Positions 1 to 6,653 of a stretch of DNA of 11,486 nt are shown here, one piece after another. The first letter of the stretch is position 1; each line of letters starts with the position of its first letter. The translations under genes were made by a program, and so were the position numbers. The stretch is from NCBI GenBank assembly GCA_963621965.1, contig CAVFGN010000046.1, forward strand, positions 1 to 11,486, given 5' to 3'. A model generated the notes under the pieces. That model searched no databases. It was not told the DNA's origin and was given only the letters and a program-made list of their open reading frames with translations. Source of the stretch: JAEELC01 sp963621965. GTDB taxonomy: Bacteria; Bacillota_I; Bacilli_A; Acholeplasmatales; Anaeroplasmataceae.

Positions 1-29
1 AATTTTTTGATTTTGAAATTTTTATATCA

Positions 30-54
30 GCGGAATTTATCTTTAAAATTCAGC
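30..54 (-). other. Weak hairpin downstream of ribF
   Basis: Just past the ribF stop, the minus-strand RNA can form an imperfect stem (positions 46-54 with 30-38, one internal mismatch, 7-nt loop). No U-run follows it, so it does not look like an intrinsic terminator. The rest of 1-60 is AT-rich and shows no other feature. Transcription may continue beyond the window. Confidence 0.25.
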
Positions 55-60
55 AAAATA

Positions 61-942
61 TTAGACCAAATTCTCACATTCTTGCTTGTTTTTGATAAGA
101 GTTTCAATAAGTTCTTCTTTAGACTTAAACTTTTTTTCGTCTCTTAACTTTTTTATAAATTCGATTTTTATCTCTTTTCCGTAAATATCTTTATTAAAAT
201 TTAGAATATGAGCCTCTAAACGCTTTTTATCAATTAAATTAATAGTAGGGTTTATACCAATGTTAACCATTGCCTTATATTTTTGATTATCTATATAAGT
301 GTAGCAAAAATATACACCTTTTTTAGGTAGTAAATATTGTGTCTCTTCTATATTTGCTGTAGGAAATCCAATAGTCCTTCCTATTTTTGCACCTCTTGTT
401 ACAATTCCTTTTATAAAATAATTTCTTCCTAGCATCTTGTTTGCATTTTCTATTTCTCCACTTTTTAAATACTCTCTAATCAAAGTGGAAGAAACACGAT
501 TATTTTCTATTTTAAAATCAGCCACTATATGTAAATCAAAATCATATAAGTCTTTTACTGTTCCTTCTTTTCTATATCCAAAAGTATAATCATTTCCGCA
601 AACTATACTTTTAACTTTATTATTAGTCAAGAAATTAATAAATGTTACTTTGCTTGAATTTAAAATTTCTTTTGATGTATTAAGGACAATAATATAATCA
701 ATGTAATCTTTCAGATAATCTTTTTTATCTTCAATTGTATCTAAATAATAAAATTTTGATTCATTAAATATAGTACTTGGGTGAGGATAAAACGTTAATA
801 ATCCCTTTTTTGTATTAATTTTTGATAATTCTTTAAGCAATTCTTGGTGGCCTAAATGAAAACCATCAAAATTACCTAACATTAAGCCTAATTCTTCATA
901 ATTAAATATTTCATTTAAATTATTTATATAAATTATTTTCAT
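61..942 (-). CDS. ribF: Bifunctional riboflavin kinase / FAD synthetase RibF
   Basis: Cytoplasmic two-domain enzyme that phosphorylates riboflavin to FMN and adenylylates FMN to FAD. The 293-residue length is normal for the family. The N-terminal nucleotidyltransferase domain shows GNFDGFHLGH at residues 23-32 (the HxGH-type signature), FYPHPS near 51-56 and the STLIR motif at 151-155. The C-terminal flavokinase domain begins around residue 174 with GRTIGFPTAN (187-196), then NIGINPT (226-232) and the acidic LEAHILNF segment (241-248) carrying the family's catalytic Glu. The ATG overlaps the truB stop as ATGA and only a weak SD is visible, so translation is probably coupled to truB. The truB-ribF pair is common in Firmicutes. 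Both functions are inferred from intact motifs; nothing looks degenerate. Confidence 0.96.
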   Translation of the reverse strand: MKIIYINNLNEIFNYEELGLMLGNFDGFHLGHQELLKELSKINTKKGLLTFYPHPSTIFNESKFYYLDTIEDKKDYLKDYIDYIIVLNTSKEILNSSKVTFINFLTNNKVKSIVCGNDYTFGYRKEGTVKDLYDFDLHIVADFKIENNRVSSTLIREYLKSGEIENANKMLGRNYFIKGIVTRGAKIGRTIGFPTANIEETQYLLPKKGVYFCYTYIDNQKYKAMVNIGINPTINLIDKKRLEAHILNFNKDIYGKEIKIEFIKKLRDEKKFKSKEELIETLIKNKQECENLV

Positions 943-1796
943 AATAATACAACTCTTTTATATTTGTTTTTCTCTACAGGCTCGTATATTGCTATATTTT
1001 TTCCTTTATTTGTTACAATAAAAGGTTTATCAGTCTCGATTTGTCTTTCGTCAAGTGTTACACCATTTTCAATTAATTTAATCAAATAATCTTTTACTTC
1101 AAGTTTATCTAAATAATTAAATGCTTCTTCAATTTTTATTACATCGCTCATTTCGACTTCATCAATTTTCTTTGCATTAGCTATATTAAATGAGCCACTA
1201 GACAAACGTGTTAAGTTATACATATTGCCGCATACAGAAAGTAAATCACATAAATCTTTCACGAAACTTCTAACGTAAAATCCTCTACTTACTTTTAAAT
1301 ATATTTTAAGATAATATAAACCGTTTTTTTCTTCCAATTCGCTTTCTATTTTAGTGTCGTATATAGTAATATCACGAGCTTCGTGCACAACCTCTATTCC
1401 CTTACGTGCTAAATCGTAGCTTCTTTTTCCGTTTACCTTTAATGCTGAAAAAGCAGGTGGTACTTGTTTTGTCATTTTAGAAACAATTTCAAGTTTCTCT
1501 TTTATTTCTTCTATTGTCAACTTCTTATTAGACTCACCTATAATTTTTCCTGTAGGATCAATGGTGTCATATGAACGATTAAATTCAATTGTGCATAAAT
1601 ATTCTTTTGTTTTATCATTAATTAAATTAAGTGTTTTACATGCTTTGCCTAAAGATACTACTAACACCCCACACGCATTAGGATCAAGTGTACCTGTATG
1701 ACCTACGTGTTTTTCGTTCATTTTGTGTTTAATTTTATTACACACATCAAAAGATGTATATCCTTTTTCTTTATTTATAATTAAAAATCCGTCCAT
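939..1796 (-). CDS. truB: tRNA pseudouridine(55) synthase TruB
   Basis: Converts U55 in the T-arm of tRNAs to pseudouridine. The sequence shows the TruB motif HVGHTGTLDPNACGVLVV at residues 30-47, with the catalytic Asp in TLDP (D38). It also has the RGFYVRSFVKDL segment, the counterpart of the family's KGTYIRSL motif, and a short C-terminal PUA-like region. I place the start at the ATG at 1794-1796. It gives the typical N-terminus (MDGFLIINKEKG) and sits 4 nt after GAGGTG at 1801-1806. A TTG four codons upstream is open but would put the SD inside the gene. The gene has its own promoter at 1818-1846, so it is a separate unit from thiT. It ends in TGA inside the ATGA overlap with ribF, and a TAA follows one codon later. 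Confidence 0.96.
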   Translation of the reverse strand: MDGFLIINKEKGYTSFDVCNKIKHKMNEKHVGHTGTLDPNACGVLVVSLGKACKTLNLINDKTKEYLCTIEFNRSYDTIDPTGKIIGESNKKLTIEEIKEKLEIVSKMTKQVPPAFSALKVNGKRSYDLARKGIEVVHEARDITIYDTKIESELEEKNGLYYLKIYLKVSRGFYVRSFVKDLCDLLSVCGNMYNLTRLSSGSFNIANAKKIDEVEMSDVIKIEEAFNYLDKLEVKDYLIKLIENGVTLDERQIETDKPFIVTNKGKNIAIYEPVEKNKYKRVVLL

Positions 1797-1817
1797 AGTG
1801 CACCTCAACTATACAAT

Positions 1818-1846
1818 ATTATAGACTAAAATTTTTTTTACCTCAA
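1818..1846 (-). promoter_or_regulatory. Sigma-A-type promoter of truB-ribF
   Basis: On the minus strand a TTGAGG -35 box (1841-1846; 4 of 6 match TTGACA) lies 17 nt from a perfect TATAAT -10 box (1818-1823). The start point should fall near 1811, giving a very short leader before the truB SD. The promoter follows the terminator of the thiT unit directly, so truB-ribF starts independently. Confidence 0.8.
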
Positions 1847-1866
1847 CGGCTAATATTTTAAGGCTT

Positions 1867-1897
1867 AAAAAAAAGATACCAGGATATTCCTAGTACC
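1867..1897 (-). terminator. Intrinsic terminator of the thiT operon
   Basis: The minus-strand RNA forms a 10-bp uninterrupted stem (1888-1897 with 1875-1884, including two G-U pairs) with a 3-nt loop (1885-1887). Eight U residues follow (1867-1874). The stem begins at the base right after the TAA of the preceding gene. This is a classical strong Rho-independent terminator; no T-run follows it on the plus strand, so it acts in one direction. Confidence 0.95.
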
Positions 1898-2332
1898 TTA
1901 AATTTGTTTAGTTTTATTTACTTTTATTATTGTTATAATTTTGTAAACTGAATAAATACATCCACATAATAATATAAGCATTACAATCATCACAAAAGAA
2001 TCAAACCCCTCTGTGCCGTTTTTATTTAATGCTTTAAAAAATGTTTTAGCATAGTAGCCACAAAGGAAAGCAAAGAATAAGAAAATTCCTATGTGAACAG
2101 ATAATTCATTTTCTTCTTGTTTCTTAATATAAAAAACAAGATTATATACTAAAGATAATGTAAATGAAACACATGCATAAACATAAAATAAATACATCTC
2201 ATCTAGTTCAAAGCCATAACTATTAAAGGCTTCATTTTTAATAGCTTTAACAATCATAAATATAATTAACATTATTGTAATTATTGAAGCTAACGCGACA
2301 CAAATAGACTTTCTTATAATATTATTCTTCAT
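1898..2332 (-). CDS. Uncharacterised four-helix membrane protein co-transcribed with thiT
   Basis: I do not recognise this 144-residue family. Four hydrophobic segments are visible, at about residues 9-30, 45-67, 78-98 and 113-137. Short charged linkers lie between them, there is a basic N-terminus and a Lys-rich C-terminal tail, and no cleavable signal peptide is evident. It looks like a small integral inner-membrane protein. The ATG overlaps the end of thiT by 11 nt and has a good SD (GAGGT at 2338-2342, 5 nt upstream). It is therefore translated from the thiT mRNA and falls under the same TPP riboswitch. A terminator follows immediately. The context suggests a role linked to thiamine or TPP supply, or an accessory to the transporter, but no motif proves this. 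It could equally be an unrelated passenger. Confidence 0.85.
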   Translation of the reverse strand: MKNNIIRKSICVALASIITIMLIIFMIVKAIKNEAFNSYGFELDEMYLFYVYACVSFTLSLVYNLVFYIKKQEENELSVHIGIFLFFAFLCGYYAKTFFKALNKNGTEGFDSFVMIVMLILLCGCIYSVYKIITIIKVNKTKQI

Positions 2333-2966
2333 CTTTTACCTCACTTTTATTAAATATTTGAGGGTACGTTAAAACAAATACAATCATTAAAATTAAACAA
2401 ATAAGAATATTAGGAATAGAATAAGCACCGTTATATACCCACGAATATAATTGTGTATTTGAACTAGCTCCCATAAATGAGTAAGAACCGTCTCCTAACC
2501 AAAATACTATACCTGAGATAACATGTGATAAATATTTCAAAGTACCACCTAAAATAGTACCTAATGAAACATAAAGTACTTTTTGACCTTTAGTGCTACT
2601 ATTATTAAATGGTTTATAAAAAACACCTGCAAATCCTACTAAAGTATAGGCTAAAATATAGTCTAACATTATTTGTAAAAATGGACCAACTGCTTTCAAA
2701 AAATCATTAGGCATATCACTCGCTTGAACAATATAAATACCACTTAACATTTGAAGTAAAGATACTATTAGACCACAAAGTATGCCGTATCCTAACCCTC
2801 TTCTAAAACAAATAATTAGAATAGGTATCATCGCAAAACCTATAGACCCTCCAGATGTGAATACTCCTTTAAATAAACCGCCTTGAACCATGTCAAGAAC
2901 TACTGCGATTGCTGAAAATATTGCAGTTTCAATTATTGCCTGCAAATTCTGATTTTTTTTATTCAT
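2322..2966 (-). CDS. thiT: Thiamine transporter ThiT, substrate-binding S component of an ECF transporter
   Basis: Integral membrane S component that captures thiamine and works with a shared ECF energising module (EcfA, EcfA', EcfT), which is not encoded here. The 214-residue protein has about six hydrophobic segments. ThiT-like features include GGSIGFAMIPIL at residues 39-50 followed by the FRRG loop (54-57). A second is the H148/W156 pair in the SHVISGIVFW segment. A third is the Y174...N179 pair in YSWVYN, resembling the His/Trp and Tyr/Asn thiamine ligands described for Lactococcus ThiT; that residue mapping is my inference. The leader holds a TPP riboswitch, which independently supports thiamine as substrate. 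The start is the ATG at 2964-2966, preceded by AAGGAGG only 4 nt away. The terminator U-run ends just upstream of this SD. Confidence 0.95.
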   Translation of the reverse strand: MNKKNQNLQAIIETAIFSAIAVVLDMVQGGLFKGVFTSGGSIGFAMIPILIICFRRGLGYGILCGLIVSLLQMLSGIYIVQASDMPNDFLKAVGPFLQIMLDYILAYTLVGFAGVFYKPFNNSSTKGQKVLYVSLGTILGGTLKYLSHVISGIVFWLGDGSYSFMGASSNTQLYSWVYNGAYSIPNILICLILMIVFVLTYPQIFNKSEVKDEE

Positions 2967-2977
2967 ATTTCCTCCTT

Positions 2978-3006
2978 AAAAAAAATCTTCCAGCAATGCT
3001 AGAAGA
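2978..3006 (-). terminator. Riboswitch-controlled intrinsic terminator in the thiT leader
   Basis: The minus-strand RNA forms a 9-bp stem (2998-3006 with 2986-2994, one G-U pair) with a 3-nt loop, followed by eight U residues (2978-2985). It lies between the TPP aptamer and the thiT SD. The expected behaviour is that TPP binding leaves this terminator free to form and shuts off thiT. The 5' arm can instead pair with the aptamer's P5 3' strand (GCUAG at 3056-3060, then AAG at 3051-3053), which would act as the antiterminator. Confidence 0.93.
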
Positions 3007-3016
3007 ATGTTTTTGG

Positions 3017-3140
3017 ATTAATACATAATAAAAAATCTTAAAACATATCCCTTCGCTAGCATTACCTAGATCAGGTTAGTGGGTCGTTAATTTAATAACC
3101 TCTCAGCCTTACGGCTCCCCATTGTTTCCTATGTATTAAT
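3017..3140 (-). repeat. 11-bp perfect inverted repeat enclosing the TPP aptamer
   Basis: ATTAATACATA at 3017-3027 and its exact complement TATGTATTAAT at 3130-3140 flank the whole aptamer. The transcript-upstream arm (3130-3140) overlaps the last bases of the thiT -10 box and the likely start site. RNA begun at the local promoter should carry only part of that arm, whereas read-through RNA from thiN would carry both and could close an outer helix around the aptamer. Confidence 0.7.
3041..3127 (-). promoter_or_regulatory. TPP (thi-box) riboswitch aptamer controlling thiT
   Basis: Read on the minus strand, all conserved thi-box elements are present in order. They are GGGGAGCC (P2/P3 5' side), a minimal P3 capped by a GUAA tetraloop, CUGAGA, ACCC closing P2, ACCUGAUCUAGGUAAUG, and GCUAGCGAAGGGA (P5/P4 return strands). 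A short optional stem (GUUA/UAAC) lies between CUGAGA and ACCC. P1 looks weak: AAACA at 3123-3127 with UGUUU at 3041-3045, plus a U-A pair past a bulged A. P5 is CUAG/CUAG. The ligand is thiamine pyrophosphate. A terminator follows, so control is by transcription attenuation. Confidence 0.97.
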
Positions 3141-3166
3141 TATACCATCAATTATTTAATTTACAA
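3139..3166 (-). promoter_or_regulatory. Promoter of the riboswitch-thiT unit, extended -10 type
   Basis: On the minus strand a perfect TATAAT (3139-3144) is preceded by TGG, giving the TGn extended -10. TTGTAA (3161-3166; 4 of 6 match to TTGACA) lies 16 nt upstream as a -35. The -35 sits inside the last codons of thiN. The expected start is near 3132, just ahead of aptamer helix P1. Confidence 0.8.
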
Positions 3167-3782
3167 TATTTTTGTCCGCTTTGCTAAATATTATAAGTAG
3201 TTTTTCACAAGAATCAACTATAGCTTTTTCGTCTTTAAGTTCATTACTTGTAGTAAGCGAGCAGTTAGAAAGGGACAGGCAAAATTTATCTAAATTATAT
3301 TTAAATCCTTTTAAAGTTAATGTAGTAGATTTAAAGGTAAAGAAAGAAACATATTTATAATCTTTATAATCTTCTTTATTTAAAATTATATTATCTTTAT
3401 AGATAATAAGTGAATTATTATCAATTATCTTAAGATCATTAAATTTATTAAATAAAGTTAAGTTTGATAAAAAATGTTCAATTCTATTTCCTTTAATACC
3501 ACCAAATATAGTAATGTCACTAGACTTATTCAAAGCTTTATCTAATGCTTCTTCTGTGTCTGTTTTATCTTTAATAGGATTTAATATAATAATTTCTTTA
3601 GAATTATCCTTAATTAATTTAAGTTCTTCTACGTTTACACTATCGAAGTCCCCAATTGCAAGGTCACACTTGTAATTATAATTTATCAAATTAAGTGCGC
3701 CTCTATCAACTCCAATTAAATAGTAAGAACTTAAATCAATATTAGATAAGTCAATATCAAATAAAACTAAAGCTATTTTCAT
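3156..3782 (-). CDS. thiN: Thiamine pyrophosphokinase (thiamine diphosphokinase) ThiN
   Basis: Transfers pyrophosphate from ATP to thiamine, making the cofactor TPP in one step from salvaged thiamine. The catalytic-domain motifs are GDFDSV at residues 44-49, KDKTDTEEAL at 71-80 and GGIKGNRIEHFLSN at 94-107. The last corresponds to the family's G-GR-x-DH motif, but with Glu where Asp is usual. The 208-residue length is normal. The ATG overlaps the mutS2 TGA as ATGA and has no clear SD, so translation is probably coupled. The riboswitch that senses this enzyme's product follows directly and no terminator lies between them. ThiN in the main operon and regulated ThiT downstream together make a thiamine-salvage pair; no thiamine biosynthesis genes are present here. 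Confidence 0.94.
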   Translation of the reverse strand: MKIALVLFDIDLSNIDLSSYYLIGVDRGALNLINYNYKCDLAIGDFDSVNVEELKLIKDNSKEIIILNPIKDKTDTEEALDKALNKSSDITIFGGIKGNRIEHFLSNLTLFNKFNDLKIIDNNSLIIYKDNIILNKEDYKDYKYVSFFTFKSTTLTLKGFKYNLDKFCLSLSNCSLTTSNELKDEKAIVDSCEKLLIIFSKADKNIVN

Positions 3783-6103
3783 TTAAGAGTAACGACAGTG
3801 CATCCGTTTAAGCCCTCGCCGTCTCCTCCAAATCTTGTTTCTTTAACGTGTTTATTTTTCTTTAATGCTTCCTCAACAGCTTTTCTTACAGCACCTGTAC
3901 CAAAGCCGTGAACGATGTAGACTGTGTTGTAGTGAGCAAGGATTGCACGGTCGATGAAAAGATCAACTTGAGGAGCTACATCAACATATCTTTCGCCTCT
4001 TAAATCAAGTTTCATAGGAGCTGCAGTAGAAGCTAGTGTAACTGTTGAAGTAGGTTTAACAACCTTTTTCTCTTCTTTCTTTAGTGACTTATCATAAAGT
4101 AATTCATCACGGTTAAAAGCCATCTTAAATTGACCGAATTGGACAACATATTTTCCTTTTTTTATATCGATAACCTCGCCAGACTTGTGGTAATCAATAA
4201 CATGAACTAAATCACCAATTACTAAAGTGTGAGTATCTTCTTTCTTTTCTTCTTTAGACTTTAAGTTTTTAGAATCAAATTTAACTTTAGCTAAATCTTT
4301 ATCCTCTAAACTCTTCTCATTCTTTAGTCTATTTAATTCTTCGATTAATTCACTACTCTTCTCTTTTGCATCACTTATAATCTTGTTAGCCTCAAGATGA
4401 GCTTTATAAAGCATTAATTCTTTATTCTTTTCAAATTCGTCATTTTTTTCTTCAAACTTTTTCTTTTCATACTCAAGTTCTTTTAATTTCTTTTCATAGT
4501 TTTGTCTTAATTTAACAACGTTTTGGTTCTCTTCATCAATTTTTTTGATTAATGTACCAGATTCAGTTGTGTTGTTATTTATTAAAGACTCAGCTTCTTT
4601 TAAAATATCTTCACTAATTCCAAGTCGACGGCTAATTAAAATTGCATTACTTGATCCAGGAACACCGATCGATAATTTATAAGTAGGAGCTAAATTTTCA
4701 CTATCAAATTCAACACTTGCGTTTACTATATTTTTATTATTATAAGCAAAGGCTTTTAAATCAGAATAGTGAGTAGTTGAAATTAAACGACAACCAATTT
4801 TTGTCAGTTTATCGATGATCGCGATAGCTAAGCTAGCACCTTCCTTAGGGTCAGTACCACTACCTACTTCATCTAGTAACACTAGTGAATCATTTGTAAC
4901 AGTCTCAAATATATTTGCAATGCGTGTCATATGAGATGAGAATGTTGATAAGTTTTGTTCAATAGATTGTTCGTCGCCAATATCTACTAAGATATTTTTA
5001 ACAAAACTTACTTCGCTGTTAGGGCTTGCACTTATAAACAAGCCTGATAAAGACATTAAAGTAAGTAAACCAACTAACTTTAATACAACAGTCTTACCAC
5101 CTGTGTTAGGACCTGTGATAATAATTGTAGTGTAGTTTTGACCAAGTTTAATGCTGTTTCTTACAACAACCTCTTTATCAATTAAAGGATGAGCCGCATC
5201 GAGCAAATTAAAATATCCTTTTTGATTTATTAAAGGACGAGTGTATTCGTTTTCGCGTGCAAAACGCGCAAGTGCAAACACAAAATCAAGTTCCTCGATT
5301 TGTTTAAAATCGTTAAGTAGTTCGTCCGAATGAGACTCAACAAGTAGAGTTAAACCCTTTAAAACAAGGTTAACTTCTTTTTTCTCATCAACCCTAAGTT
5401 CTTCAATATGTTTATAAATAGTTGCGGCTTCTTCCGGCTCAATAAAGAATGTTGTACCTGATGAGGATTGATCATGTATAATACCTTTAATTTGGTTCTT
5501 TGAGTCAGCTTTTACGCATAAACACATACGGTTATCACGCATAACAATTACATTTTCTGTCAAACGTGAACTTTCTTTCATAAGTAAAGAATTCATGTAG
5601 CTACGTAAATGGTTTTCTTCCATTTGAATACGTTTACGAACTTTAAAAAGTGACATAGACGCATTGTCTTTTACATTGAAGTTTTCATCAATTGCACTTT
5701 CAATCTCTTGACCAAGCTTCTTATTATCAGATAAAGAGATAAAATAATCATTTAAATTAGTAATATCTAAATGTTTATTATTTATATCACGGTAGTAATT
5801 TTTTAAAGATGTAGTTCTTTGAATTAAAACAAGTACTTTATACAATTGTTCACTTGATAAAATTGAACCAATCGAAGCCATTTTTAATTCTTCACGAATA
5901 TCTTTAATAAAATCTAGAGGAATATTACCAAGTGCATCCATCACCTTTATAGCTTCTTCTTCTTTATCTAATAATAGATTTAAAGAAACAATGTTATCTA
6001 GAGGCTCTAAGTTCTCAATCTTTTCTTTAGTTAAAGAAAGGAAAGCATATTGTTTTACAGTATCTAAAATTTTATTAAATTCAAGTTCTGTTTTATCGTA
6101 CAT
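3779..6103 (-). CDS. mutS2: Endonuclease / ribosome-rescue ATPase MutS2 (RqcU) with Smr domain
   Basis: 774 residues, the usual MutS2 length, with no mismatch-recognition domain. An N-terminal helical core/lever region (about 1-300) leads to the ABC-type ATPase: Walker A GPNTGGKT at 331-338, STFSSHM at 386-392, Walker B VLLDE with the GSGTDP signature at 408-418, and the STTHYSDLKAFA switch at 442-453. A long charged coiled coil spans about 515-600. A small beta region (about 627-670) resembles a KOW-like fold. A C-terminal Smr domain has LDLRG at 699-703 and HGFGTGAVR at 732-740. Known roles are suppression of homologous recombination and, in Bacillus, splitting collided ribosomes; the translation-quality neighbours favour the latter. 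It starts 1 nt after the trmL stop with AAGGAG at 6111-6116. It contains no Trp. Confidence 0.96.
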   Translation of the reverse strand: MYDKTELEFNKILDTVKQYAFLSLTKEKIENLEPLDNIVSLNLLLDKEEEAIKVMDALGNIPLDFIKDIREELKMASIGSILSSEQLYKVLVLIQRTTSLKNYYRDINNKHLDITNLNDYFISLSDNKKLGQEIESAIDENFNVKDNASMSLFKVRKRIQMEENHLRSYMNSLLMKESSRLTENVIVMRDNRMCLCVKADSKNQIKGIIHDQSSSGTTFFIEPEEAATIYKHIEELRVDEKKEVNLVLKGLTLLVESHSDELLNDFKQIEELDFVFALARFARENEYTRPLINQKGYFNLLDAAHPLIDKEVVVRNSIKLGQNYTTIIITGPNTGGKTVVLKLVGLLTLMSLSGLFISASPNSEVSFVKNILVDIGDEQSIEQNLSTFSSHMTRIANIFETVTNDSLVLLDEVGSGTDPKEGASLAIAIIDKLTKIGCRLISTTHYSDLKAFAYNNKNIVNASVEFDSENLAPTYKLSIGVPGSSNAILISRRLGISEDILKEAESLINNNTTESGTLIKKIDEENQNVVKLRQNYEKKLKELEYEKKKFEEKNDEFEKNKELMLYKAHLEANKIISDAKEKSSELIEELNRLKNEKSLEDKDLAKVKFDSKNLKSKEEKKEDTHTLVIGDLVHVIDYHKSGEVIDIKKGKYVVQFGQFKMAFNRDELLYDKSLKKEEKKVVKPTSTVTLASTAAPMKLDLRGERYVDVAPQVDLFIDRAILAHYNTVYIVHGFGTGAVRKAVEEALKKNKHVKETRFGGDGEGLNGCTVVTLK

Positions 6104-6104
6104 A

Positions 6105-6653
6105 CTAATTCTCCTTATAGTTATCTATAAAGTTTTCACCTTTAAATGTATCTGGTTCATGTCCTATCAAATTAGGATAATTAAGTTGGCTCATTGTATA
6201 GAACAATACCATTGCGACACAATTTGATAAATTTAAGCTGCGAATTTTATCAGTTGTAGGAATTCTAAAACAATGGTCTAGATTATCGTGTAAAATATTA
6301 TATGGAATTCCTGTAGACTCGCGGCCAAACATAAAGTATATTTTTTTGCTTTTATCTTCTTTGTAAGGGCTAAAGTCAATCTTATCAGGACTCATATGGC
6401 CATATCTAGTTAAATAATAAATTTCCGGATTTTCGTTTTTGCTTAAAAAGTCCTCTAAATTATCATATATTTCCATATCTAAATCTTTAAAATAATCTAG
6501 GTGAGCTCTTTTTAAGTGCGCATCGTCCAATTTAAAACCTAAAGGACGGATTAAATGTAGTTTTACATCAAATCCTACACATGTCCTCATGATATTTCCA
6601 GTATTAGCTGGAATTTCCGGCTCAAATAAAATTACATTTACTCTTTTAGTCAT
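6105..6653 (-). CDS. trmL: tRNA (cytidine/uridine-34-2'-O)-methyltransferase TrmL
   Basis: SPOUT-family methyltransferase that 2'-O-methylates the wobble nucleotide of tRNA-Leu isoacceptors, using SAM in the C-terminal trefoil knot. The protein shows LFEPEIPANTGNIMRT at residues 9-24, FGRESTGIP at 109-117 and IRSLNLSNCVAMVLF at 137-151, the three diagnostic motifs; 182 residues is near the family norm. I choose the ATG at 6651-6653 over a GTG three codons upstream. It matches the usual N-terminus and has a GGTGA SD-like element 5 nt away, embedded in the end of rimO. With this start the gene overlaps rimO by 8 nt. mutS2 begins 1 nt after its TAG stop. Confidence 0.94.
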   Translation of the reverse strand: MTKRVNVILFEPEIPANTGNIMRTCVGFDVKLHLIRPLGFKLDDAHLKRAHLDYFKDLDMEIYDNLEDFLSKNENPEIYYLTRYGHMSPDKIDFSPYKEDKSKKIYFMFGRESTGIPYNILHDNLDHCFRIPTTDKIRSLNLSNCVAMVLFYTMSQLNYPNLIGHEPDTFKGENFIDNYKEN

